This document shows, one piece after another, positions 1 to 6,929 of a DNA stretch of 17,990 nucleotides. The notes beneath the pieces were generated by a model. The model saw only the letters and a list, made by a program, of their open reading frames with translations, did no database searches and was not told where the DNA came from. Origin of the DNA: CAJQQY01 sp964352225 (GTDB taxonomy: Bacteria; Bacteroidota; Bacteroidia; Chitinophagales; Saprospiraceae); contig CAYGRM010000104.1 in assembly GCA_964352225.1 (NCBI GenBank), positions 1-17,990 of the forward strand, read 5' to 3'. Positions within the stretch are counted from its first letter, which is position 1; the number at the start of each line of letters is the position of its first letter. The translations under genes were made by a program, and so were the position numbers.

Positions 1-147
1 GGAGTTATAAAGCACTTTGCTGAAAATTTAATAGATGAAGAAAATAAAGCTCAATTAATAATTTGGAAAGAAAGCAGAAATTTTATTAAAAAAATAGAAT
101 TGTTAGAAAAGAAAATAATTAATTCTAACAAAGGGATTGAACAGTAG
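1..147 (+). CDS. C-terminal end of an unidentified protein (5' end outside window)
   Basis: An open frame enters the window at base 1 and ends at a TAG at 145-147, giving the last 48 residues of a protein. The tail is rich in Lys, Glu and Ile and looks helical or coiled-coil, ending in NSNKGIEQ. No domain can be recognised from so short a piece. The gene points toward the large NTPase gene on the other strand, with 40 bases between the two stop codons and no clear terminator there. Within the tail, TTGTTAGAA (100-108) and TTCTAACAA (123-131) form 9-base inverted arms, which may be chance in AT-rich coding DNA. It probably belongs to the same accessory region as the genes to its right. That it is real coding sequence rests only on the open frame and its plausible composition. 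Confidence 0.5.
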   Translation, partial: GVIKHFAENLIDEENKAQLIIWKESRNFIKKIELLEKKIINSNKGIEQ

Positions 148-187
148 TAATCTTTTCAAACAATTCTTAATCACCGCTCCTTCGCAT

Positions 188-3100
188 TTATTCAAGCGTT
201 CTGATTTTTAATTTATAGTGAGTATTCCTTTTGATACTTTCCATTTTCTCTAAGTCATTTTGAATATTGATGTTATCTAGGATTTCCAGATGTTTTCTAG
301 AACCTGTGTCAGCAATTAAACTAGCGACAAAATCATACTTTCTAATCGTTGGATTTTCGACTAACCATTTTTCTGAAAGTGTCAATATCTCATCTATAGA
401 GTAGCCTTGTTTTTCTAATTTTTTCATTAATTCATTGGGAAGATAACTCCTTTGAAATTTTGTATCGGGAGAGACCAAATCCTCAAAGACTTCTAAAATA
501 TCTACTTTGGAAGTAAAATAAGATAATTGCCAATCTACAAAATTTAATGTAGGCTTGACTCGATTTTCAAAATGAGTAAGTAGATTTTCCTTCAACCATT
601 GATGATGTCCTAATCGAAAACATTCTGAAATGAAATTTCTTAAATCATCATTTTCGAGAAAATCAATAAAAGGTAAGACACGATTAAGTGTATCCTCAGA
701 AATTTCAGTTCTTAGTTTTTGATTTTGATAGTGCCAACCATAGAATTCTTTTTCTCTAAATAGGTAAAATCCAAATTGTAGAAAAAACGGTTTAGGATTC
801 GTTATTTTTTCCAAAAATATTTGGAGTTGATTCATAGATGCGTTGCCACCTTGAACTAAAGTAGCGTTGATGATTTCTGCACCTTCAGAAATAAACCCTG
901 GTAAATTTCTGCTACGGTCTTGTATAAAACTTGCAAGGATATAGTTCTGTTTAGAAAGAGAGTTCAATCCATTTTTAAAATAGGTACTCCAGCAGGAGAA
1001 AAGTATTTCATCTGCATCATTTTTTGGAAGTAGGTAAGTGATTTGGACAATCTCAAAAAGTAAATCAATATTATTTGCCAACTCTAACAGCATTGCTTTC
1101 AAATCTTTATTCCAAAATTGAGGAACAATTCTAAGCCATCTTGGATAACTTTCAATTAGTGATTTAAGTTGAGGTTTGATTTCATTTTTTACTGAATGGT
1201 CTCCAAGGTAGAGTCTTTTCCAAATGACTTCTGCAAATAATATATTGTCATCTAGTGTAATAGTTTGTAAGATGGAAAGGTCATCTTTTGTAGCATAATA
1301 TAACCAAATCCTAAATGCTTCTAGTTGTTTATCTCTATCTAAAGTTTTATCTGAATATATCTCAAAGTAAGTATTTTTACAATTGAAGAAATATATTCTG
1401 GGAACACCTGTAAAGTGATGTTTCTGATAGCGCCAATAGTCCTCATTGAGTAGTAACTTTTTAAGAACCTTAGGACTGTCTTGGTAGCTGAGGATATTGA
1501 GTGCTAGATTTTTTCTGAAATCATTTTGCTCAAACCATTTTAGTATAACTTGAATTGCAGCTTCATTCAAATTTGACCAATTTTCTTGAAGATTTTTTAG
1601 GATATATAGGTCTTTATTTTTTTTCCAAAATTGAATTACCTCGTTGAACTTATCTTGAAGATTTTTTTGATAACAATGTAGCATTGCCCAAATCGTGACA
1701 TGAAGAATTTTTCTTTTATCATTAGCATTTTGCCAACATTGAAAAATTGAATAAAAGAGTTCGGAATATTGTAAATAGCCTGCTGCAATTATGAGGTAAA
1801 TTCTTTCCGCTTCTTCAGTTTGTGAAGCAACTAAATGATTTCTTAAGTCTTCAATAAGGGTAGTCTTATATTTTGATTTAGCAATCTCAATGAAATAGTT
1901 TCTCCTTCTGTCATCAAAATCAAACCCATGAAAGTCTGTTGAGTACCCTTTTAAGTATCCTACAAAGCCTATTACATCTCCATTTCTAAATCTTGATAAA
2001 TTGATGTGAGAATATACAAAAGAAGCACCACCTTTGGTTAAGTTAATTATTTCGGGCGCATCAATATGCATAAACTGCGTTGTAATTAGGCTAGAAACTG
2101 AAAGGTCAAAATATTGGAATAATAATCCACTATGAAATAATTGATGGAGTTTTTGGTGAATTAAATCTTTAGTCTCAATTGGTGTTTTCGCTGAAAAATT
2201 ATTTAATGCAAATGCTAAAGCAACAGGGTTTTGCATTAATATTTCATCCAAAATTTCTTCTTTTAAGGAAACATTCACTATTGCCTTCCCAACTATATCT
2301 GCATAAAATGGTTCGAGAAGAATATTTTCATGAGCCTGATTCTTCAAAAGAAGTTCCTCTAAACCAATGAGTACTATTGCCTCATGAATTCTATCATGTT
2401 TAAAATGGATTACTCCTCTATCATCAACTAGAAATAACATCCTTTGAAAAATTAACCCATTGATTATTTCTAAGGAAGTCATTTTGTTTTTAAACCATTT
2501 TTCCACATCCGAATATAAAGGATACAATTGTTTGTTTTCTAACATAGCAATTGCAAAGTCGGTTAAACTGCTTTTAACCTTTGAAAAAATTTCTTTGTTA
2601 TCATCTGCAAAGTCTTTTAACGTATCATGGATATAATTTTCTAAAATTATCTTTGAGCTAAGTTGTTGTATATTTTGTCCATCAACTACTCCTAATAAAA
2701 GTGGGTCGTAATTTAAAGCATCTAGTGTTTCAATTAATTTTAATTCTGGAGTATCAGGAATTTTTTTTCTAAGAAAACTCAGACCTTCTTGTTGAGTATA
2801 TTTTCCTATATGAAGTATTTGGAATTTTATTGAATTAGAAATTTTAATTTCACTCCTTCCTTTCGATTCCTTCTCAATATACTTATGAATGTGATTTTCG
2901 AATTTTGGTTGTAAGGGACAAATAATTTTTATTGGAGAATTGATGTCTAGTTGAGAACTCCATTGAAGTATTTTTGCCAAAAGCTTAGTTGTATCAGCTT
3001 CCTTATTGATGTCATCACAATAGATAAAGAATTTTTTATCATCCTCAATAAAGGCGAATAAATTGTAGAATTCAGGCTCATAAATGGAAGGGTGAAAATT

Positions 3101-3949
3101 TTTTAATTCAGAAAAGATTGCTCTATTTAATGTTTGGTTATTCCTGATGGTATCTGGGTGTAATCTTAAAATGGAATGCCCTTTTTTTGATAGAGACTCT
3201 AGTGCATCCATGCAAGTAAAGGATTTACCCATTCCCGATTCTCCAATCAGATAAATATTAGAATTAAGAATTTTTTCAAGAAGGACATTACTAATATCTC
3301 TCTTTATAACTTTAGCCTCATGAGGAAAAAAAGAGCTGTATTTATAATCTTCGATACTTTTTTTCCCAATGAAAGAAAGTAGTTCTCTGGATAATAACTT
3401 TGCTGTTATTTGAAGGTGGACATGTGCAATCCATTGTCCATAGGCAGTATTTTTAAGAAAATTTTTAAGCTTAGTATGTTCGATTATATCGACCTCTATC
3501 TTATACTCTTTTTCAACTTTTAATTTTTCTTCAATTATTAATTCTGAATTTCCTGCAATTTGAGAGGTGCAGAGTACAACCCTAAATTTATGATTTGGAT
3601 AATCTTTTTGATAAGGTTGAATTTTTTCTATTGCAGAAATTAAATCTCCTTTACGTGTTTTCTCTGTTCCTCGATATAACCATTTTTTAACTAGATTCTC
3701 TTGCCCCGTATAATGAAGGCAAATGACATAAGATACTCCGTCAATAATTGTAAAATGGATACTATCATTTGTGTCTTTAATCGTCTCACCTTTTGAATTA
3801 ACCCCAGTATGAATGAGAAAAGAGTAATCTGAATTGAGTTTAGGTAGAACAGCAACTGCTAAACTTTCAAATTCCGCTCCTTTAGATCCAAGTAAAGCTC
3901 CAGCGATATTTGTATATTCCATAGGTGATAAAATTTCTGCTTTATCCAA
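188..3949 (-). CDS. Large STAND-type P-loop NTPase with N-terminal nuclease-like domain; probable antiphage defence protein
   Basis: A 1253-residue protein in three parts. Residues about 20-165 form an alpha/beta domain resembling divergent PD-(D/E)XK or Mrr-like effectors; visible landmarks are D59/D62, the strand ending CLHYTGQ (77-83), KKWL (88-91) and GDLISA (101-106). Residues about 215-530 form a STAND NTPase: Walker A GESGMGKS (236-243), Walker B FFIYCDD (307-313), DPLLLG (415-420) and FKHDRIHEA (516-524), a winged-helix-like motif common in STAND proteins. Residues about 530-1253 look like helical repeats, the usual sensor region. Avs and related proteins bind a phage component through such repeats and then activate the N-terminal effector; assigning that role here is inference. 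The frame opens with TTG at 3949, 16 bases after the GNAT stop; an ATG at 3922 (residue 10, MEYTNI) is an equally good start. It is probably cotranscribed with the GNAT gene. The canonical nuclease E/QxK is not visible. Confidence 0.8.
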   Translation of the reverse strand: MDKAEILSPMEYTNIAGALLGSKGAEFESLAVAVLPKLNSDYSFLIHTGVNSKGETIKDTNDSIHFTIIDGVSYVICLHYTGQENLVKKWLYRGTEKTRKGDLISAIEKIQPYQKDYPNHKFRVVLCTSQIAGNSELIIEEKLKVEKEYKIEVDIIEHTKLKNFLKNTAYGQWIAHVHLQITAKLLSRELLSFIGKKSIEDYKYSSFFPHEAKVIKRDISNVLLEKILNSNIYLIGESGMGKSFTCMDALESLSKKGHSILRLHPDTIRNNQTLNRAIFSELKNFHPSIYEPEFYNLFAFIEDDKKFFIYCDDINKEADTTKLLAKILQWSSQLDINSPIKIICPLQPKFENHIHKYIEKESKGRSEIKISNSIKFQILHIGKYTQQEGLSFLRKKIPDTPELKLIETLDALNYDPLLLGVVDGQNIQQLSSKIILENYIHDTLKDFADDNKEIFSKVKSSLTDFAIAMLENKQLYPLYSDVEKWFKNKMTSLEIINGLIFQRMLFLVDDRGVIHFKHDRIHEAIVLIGLEELLLKNQAHENILLEPFYADIVGKAIVNVSLKEEILDEILMQNPVALAFALNNFSAKTPIETKDLIHQKLHQLFHSGLLFQYFDLSVSSLITTQFMHIDAPEIINLTKGGASFVYSHINLSRFRNGDVIGFVGYLKGYSTDFHGFDFDDRRRNYFIEIAKSKYKTTLIEDLRNHLVASQTEEAERIYLIIAAGYLQYSELFYSIFQCWQNANDKRKILHVTIWAMLHCYQKNLQDKFNEVIQFWKKNKDLYILKNLQENWSNLNEAAIQVILKWFEQNDFRKNLALNILSYQDSPKVLKKLLLNEDYWRYQKHHFTGVPRIYFFNCKNTYFEIYSDKTLDRDKQLEAFRIWLYYATKDDLSILQTITLDDNILFAEVIWKRLYLGDHSVKNEIKPQLKSLIESYPRWLRIVPQFWNKDLKAMLLELANNIDLLFEIVQITYLLPKNDADEILFSCWSTYFKNGLNSLSKQNYILASFIQDRSRNLPGFISEGAEIINATLVQGGNASMNQLQIFLEKITNPKPFFLQFGFYLFREKEFYGWHYQNQKLRTEISEDTLNRVLPFIDFLENDDLRNFISECFRLGHHQWLKENLLTHFENRVKPTLNFVDWQLSYFTSKVDILEVFEDLVSPDTKFQRSYLPNELMKKLEKQGYSIDEILTLSEKWLVENPTIRKYDFVASLIADTGSRKHLEILDNINIQNDLEKMESIKRNTHYKLKIRTLE

Positions 3950-3965
3950 AAGTTCACAATATATT

Positions 3966-4574
3966 CTAAATCTTATTATTAATCATCGCAGGATTTAAAA
4001 ACATCAAATTATCATATCCGTCAATATGGTCGAAGCCCATATTTTGATAGAAGGCTTTTAGTTTGTAGAATGATTTTTCGAAATCTTTGTCTAGAATATT
4101 CAAGTTCATTTGGTCATCCCATTTTTTGTTAGGTATAGAATATTTTTGAGATTCAAATTGAATTGGAAAAGTCTGAACAACAAATAAACCACAACTTGAT
4201 GCAAATTTTAAGCAGACATTTTTAAGAACCATTTTACCAATTTTTTTGCTTCTAAATTCTTCTAGAATTTCAATCCTTTGAATGATGCAAAGGTCAAGGT
4301 TATTAAAAGTGAAATTGTAATAATCCTGAATGTCTTCATTGAAATCATTTTCATCAAAATCAAAAATCCTATTTCCTATCCGAACAACATACTCTTCTGA
4401 ATCAAAAATCTCATGAATGTTGTTTTGCTGATTCAAGGCTTCTCCAATATGGATGAATTTCAATACTATTTTTCCTATTTGAATTTCATTTTCATCCTCT
4501 GGATTTATTTGAAGAATAGAGCCAACATAAGTTGAGATGAAATCACTTGGACTNNNNNNNNNNACTATTATCAT
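3966..4574 (-). CDS. GNAT-fold N-acetyltransferase-like protein, interrupted by an assembly gap near its start
   Basis: About 195 readable residues with the hallmarks of the GNAT acetyltransferase fold. The strand and acetyl-CoA loop read IIQRIEILEEFRSKKIGKMV (97-116), where R108 and the K-I-G turn match the pyrophosphate-binding loop, and the late motif FYQNMGF (175-181) is the typical C-terminal GNAT element. Such enzymes move an acetyl group from acetyl-CoA to an amine; the substrate here is unknown. Ten Ns (4554-4563) lie between the ATG at 4574 and the first readable codons, so the start, the N-terminal residues and even the joining of these two pieces are unproven. The gene ends in TAG 16 bases before the large NTPase gene, which suggests an operon. 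GNAT toxins of the TacT/AtaT type are shorter and have a ribbon-helix-helix antitoxin partner; none is present. Confidence 0.65.
   Translation of the reverse strand: MIIXXXXSPSDFISTYVGSILQINPEDENEIQIGKIVLKFIHIGEALNQQNNIHEIFDSEEYVVRIGNRIFDFDENDFNEDIQDYYNFTFNNLDLCIIQRIEILEEFRSKKIGKMVLKNVCLKFASSCGLFVVQTFPIQFESQKYSIPNKKWDDQMNLNILDKDFEKSFYKLKAFYQNMGFDHIDGYDNLMFLNPAMINNKI
4554..4563. other. Assembly gap (10 N)
   Basis: Ten consecutive Ns, a standard placeholder for a scaffold join of unknown real length. It falls just inside the 5' end of the GNAT gene. The same three bases, act, lie directly on both sides. The N-terminus of that gene and its distance from the integrase should not be trusted. Confidence 0.98.
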
Positions 4575-4640
4575 TAATTGGAAAAAATATATTAAAGTCT
4601 ATAAAATAACAATACTCTTTCATTTTTGTAAAATCTAATT

Positions 4641-5846
4641 TTAGTTATCAAAAACATCCATTGCATCATCCAAATCCTTATTTATAATTTTAGCATATAC
4701 CTCAGTAGTGCGAACCGAAGCATGACCTAACAGTTTACTTACGTGATGTATTTTCATGCCTTTGCTCAATGCTCTTGTTGCCCAAGTATGGCGACTTGTA
4801 TGGAAACTAACTCGTTTTTCAATTCCAACCTTTTTTGCAATAATTAAGAGACTTTTATTTGCAGAAACATTCTTACTATTTATAGCATCAGATAATTCAT
4901 TCTTTGTTTGATAATCTCGGTCGTCAAGAATTGGAAAAATTCTATCACTTAGTTTTTGATTTTCCTTTTTATATTTTAGAATAATTTCTAAAGCTTTTTG
5001 AGGTAGTTTTATAGCGACTTGACTATTTGTTTTTTTCGTTCTCATAGTAATATGTGTTCCATTAAAATGTAGCCACTTTAAAGTACAAATATCAGAAACT
5101 CTAAGTCCTCCAGCATAACAGGAAAATACAAAAGCATCATGGTGGACTTCTCGCATAGAACCTTTTACCACATTAAATTCTTCGAAGGCTTTTAATTCAG
5201 TTTCTGTCAAATATGATTTGTTGGTCTTTTCCCATTTCAACTTGTAACGATTAAATGGATTTTTTTCAAAAGGAAAAAGTTGTTCATCTACGGCTTCGTT
5301 GATTACTCTTCTTACTGATTTTAAATCTGTATGTCTAGTGTTATTACAATTCCCATGTTTCTCGAAAAGATACTTTTCATATTTTTTAAGGAAGGGGATA
5401 TCGATATCTTCCATATAGAGTTTTTGCTCACCTACATATTCTTTCATTTTATTAAGTGCAGTTCGGAATCTTTTGAAAGTTCGTTCTTTTCCTTTATCTC
5501 GATAGTCCTGAGCATACTTATAAGCATATTCAAAAAAGTCAGGACTACGCTTGGAAGATACCCGATTTAGTATATCCTGAGTTCTCACAATTGGGTGTTC
5601 TAATTCAAGGTCAACGAATGCAGCTTGAGCCTCTGCAAGTTTTACTTTTATCAATGAATTTATTCTGGTAGAGTTGGAGTAGGAGCCTCTTACTCGTTGA
5701 TTTCCTTCATCCCAATACTTTGGCTCCAGTCTGATATTGAGGGAGATAAATTTAGTTTTCCTGTTTTTGGTTACACGTAACCAAAGAGGAGCGAGACCTG
5801 CTTTGTTGGTCTTTTGTTTTCTAAGTACTACTTTTATTGTTACCAT
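4641..5846 (-). CDS. Tyrosine recombinase / site-specific integrase, Bacteroidota type
   Basis: A 401-residue phage/transposon-type integrase that cuts and rejoins DNA at attachment sites. It has an arm-DNA-binding domain at about 1-60 (VTIKVVLRKQKTNKAG, then PLWLRVTKNR), a helical core-binding domain at about 100-200 and a catalytic domain at about 210-395. The catalytic set is complete: R249 in AGGLRV, a beta-hairpin Lys at about 272 (TKKTNSQ), H349 and R352 in FHTSRHTW, H375 in LLGHAS and nucleophile Y384 in TEVYAKI. Length and layout match the integrases of Bacteroidota integrative elements, so it looks functional. It reads leftward, away from the housekeeping genes, and lies upstream of the GNAT and NTPase genes with 66 bases between. 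No excisionase gene is seen. It marks the right side of the accessory region; whether it mobilises the neighbouring pair is inference. Confidence 0.95.
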   Translation of the reverse strand: MVTIKVVLRKQKTNKAGLAPLWLRVTKNRKTKFISLNIRLEPKYWDEGNQRVRGSYSNSTRINSLIKVKLAEAQAAFVDLELEHPIVRTQDILNRVSSKRSPDFFEYAYKYAQDYRDKGKERTFKRFRTALNKMKEYVGEQKLYMEDIDIPFLKKYEKYLFEKHGNCNNTRHTDLKSVRRVINEAVDEQLFPFEKNPFNRYKLKWEKTNKSYLTETELKAFEEFNVVKGSMREVHHDAFVFSCYAGGLRVSDICTLKWLHFNGTHITMRTKKTNSQVAIKLPQKALEIILKYKKENQKLSDRIFPILDDRDYQTKNELSDAINSKNVSANKSLLIIAKKVGIEKRVSFHTSRHTWATRALSKGMKIHHVSKLLGHASVRTTEVYAKIINKDLDDAMDVFDN

Positions 5847-5869
5847 TTTCTTACGTTTTTTACTATCCT

Positions 5870-5892
5870 AAAGGTACAACAAAAGGTACAAC
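5870..5892. repeat. Tandem direct repeats AAAGGTACAAC just upstream of the integrase
   Basis: The 11-mer AAAGGTACAAC occurs at 5870-5880 and again at 5882-5892, one base apart, so the units repeat every 12 bases. They lie 24-46 bases upstream of the integrase ATG. Integrases with an arm-binding domain recognise short direct repeats near the attachment site, and regulators of integrase genes bind in the same place; either reading is inference. Confidence 0.7.
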
Positions 5893-5944
5893 TTTTTGAT
5901 TATAGTTATGCTTTTTATTTCTTTAATTTGCGTACTATACAACA

Positions 5945-5969
5945 TAATCACCTGATTATCAGGTGATTA
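5945..5969. repeat. Perfect 25-bp palindrome upstream of the integrase
   Basis: The left arm TAATCACCTGAT (5945-5956) and right arm ATCAGGTGATTA (5958-5969) are exact reverse complements around the single base T5957. A one-base centre fits a dimeric protein site better than an RNA hairpin, although a stem with a slightly opened loop is possible. It is not followed by a U-run, so it is not a terminator. It may be an operator or a recombinase or excision-factor site. Confidence 0.85.
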
Positions 5970-6030
5970 AGTAAAAACAAGTGTATCACTATATTGATGA
6001 TTAATTACCGCCTCGGGTACATCATTTATA

Positions 6031-6067
6031 AAAAGCTCAATCATCTTCGGATGGTTGAGCTTTTTTT
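6031..6067 (+). terminator. Strong rho-independent terminator with UUCG tetraloop
   Basis: AAAAGCTCAATCATC (6031-6045) pairs with GATGGTTGAGCTTTT (6050-6064) around the very stable TTCG loop (6046-6049), with one G-U pair, and is followed by further T residues. The U-run favours the + strand, and the four As on the other side could allow weak termination leftward too. No protein-coding gene ends just before it on the + strand, which supports an unannotated RNA or a gene remnant to its left. Confidence 0.9.
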
Positions 6068-6253
6068 ATTTTATGAGGACAGATAAAAATTCGAAACCTC
6101 AAGTCGGTTGAATAGCAAAGCTAATTCCGAGCTGTGTAGTTTTATTGGAAATTAGGGAAATAAAATATATATAAATGTCTTAAAATCAGAACATTTGATG
6201 TACTTTTAAGTGATTTAAAATATTTAAATCAAACAGATAAAAATCAACCTAAG

Positions 6254-6748
6254 ATGAAAAACCGAACTTCCCTTACGCTATCGTTAATACTGTGTCTGAC
6301 TTTATTTAGTCAATGTAGTAGTATGAAAAATAATAAAATAGCTAAACGAAATAAGGAAACTGTAAGGCTATGGTTTGAAGAGGGCTGGAATAATAATAGA
6401 AATGAGGAACTCATTGAAAGGTGTTTTGATCCTAGCTGGACAGATGGAAACCCACTTAGGCCCGAACAAATTGCAGGTTATGAAGGTATGCTTCAATTAA
6501 TCAAGAGCTATAAATTGGGGGCAACAGAAACACATTTTACGATTACCCATCTGTTTGCTAATGAATCCCAAGTGGCCATTCGCTATGAAGTAGAAGCAGT
6601 TCACTCGGGATTTTTATTTGGAATTCCGGCCACCGGGAAACATTTCACCTCAACAGGTATCGTGCTCTATGAAATGATCGATGGAAGAATTGCCGTCTCC
6701 TGGCAAGAACTGGATCTTACTTCAATCATCAGCCAATTAAAAGACTAA
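6254..6748 (+). CDS. SnoaL-like (NTF2-fold) ester cyclase family protein, probable lipoprotein
   Basis: 164 residues. The first 21 form a signal peptide with a hydrophobic core (LTLSLILCLTLF) ending in FSQC, so Cys21 could be lipidated; Phe at -3 and Gln at -1 make this an unusual lipobox. Residues about 34-160 match the SnoaL/ester-cyclase type of the NTF2-like fold: ETVRLWFEEGWNN at the start, GYEGMLQLIKS in the middle, then TGKHFTSTGIVLYEMIDGRI followed by SWQELD, the usual late pattern of a strand, dGkI, and W..D. Relatives include polyketide cyclases and many proteins of unknown role, so no substrate is assigned. The protein probably sits in the cell envelope. It stands alone between the accessory region and a leftward gene. 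No TAnnTTTG box was found just upstream. Confidence 0.85.
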   Translation: MKNRTSLTLSLILCLTLFSQCSSMKNNKIAKRNKETVRLWFEEGWNNNRNEELIERCFDPSWTDGNPLRPEQIAGYEGMLQLIKSYKLGATETHFTITHLFANESQVAIRYEVEAVHSGFLFGIPATGKHFTSTGIVLYEMIDGRIAVSWQELDLTSIISQLKD

Positions 6749-6772
6749 ATGATAAAATGATGCTATGATCGA

Positions 6773-6808
6773 TTTTAGATGTACAGCACCTTTTGCTTTC
6801 ATCTAAAA
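6773..6808. repeat. Two-part hairpin after the SnoaL-like gene
   Basis: TTTTAGATG (6773-6781) pairs with CATCTAAAA (6800-6808), and inside it AGCA pairs with TGCT. There is no U-run after it, so it is not a typical intrinsic terminator, though it could protect or end the upstream mRNA. The rest of the space up to the next gene (about 6809-6929) shows nothing recognisable. Confidence 0.5.
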
Positions 6809-6929
6809 GATATTGAAGGATACATCTTACAGTTCTGTCTTTTTTGTATAGAGAGTAATTAGTTTTAAAAAAAATATGGAGTGAGTCTGAGTGAATACCT
6901 TGAATGATATTAATGGGACTATTTACTGA

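Larger units (their letters stand above)
5930..6067 (+). ncRNA. Candidate small RNA locus or gene-end remnant (low confidence)
   Basis: A gene-free stretch that reads like a short rightward transcription unit. It begins with a weak -7-like TTAATTTG followed by CG (compare TATATTTGCG ahead of accD), holds the palindrome at 5945-5969, then a small fold in which TGATG (5995-5999) can pair with CATCA (6020-6024) around TACC/GGTA (6006-6009 with 6016-6019), and ends in a strong intrinsic terminator. No meaningful open frame of any length ends before that terminator. It does not resemble a tRNA, tmRNA or 6S RNA that I can recognise. An alternative is that this is the 3' stub of a gene used as the integration site of the accessory element. 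The promoter part is poor. Confidence 0.25.

Noticed and set aside
100..131. TTGTTAGAA/TTCTAACAA inverted arms as a terminator of the truncated first gene
   Set aside because: The arms lie inside the coding region before its stop and are not followed by a U-run.
2179..2370. Open frame on the + strand inside the NTPase gene
   Set aside because: It is antisense to a long conserved protein, low in complexity and without domain features; the same applies to the antisense frames at 5331-5570, 9344-9634, 10088-10279, 12689-12931, 17135-17356 and 17244-17432.
3966..4574. GNAT toxin of a TacT/AtaT-type toxin-antitoxin pair
   Set aside because: The protein is longer than those toxins, and no ribbon-helix-helix antitoxin gene lies beside it, apart from whatever the assembly gap may hide.
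5900..6100. A tRNA or tmRNA end as the attachment site beside the integrase
   Set aside because: No T-arm consensus, no acceptor pairing and no CCA end could be found; the CCTCGGGTAC segment only superficially resembles one.
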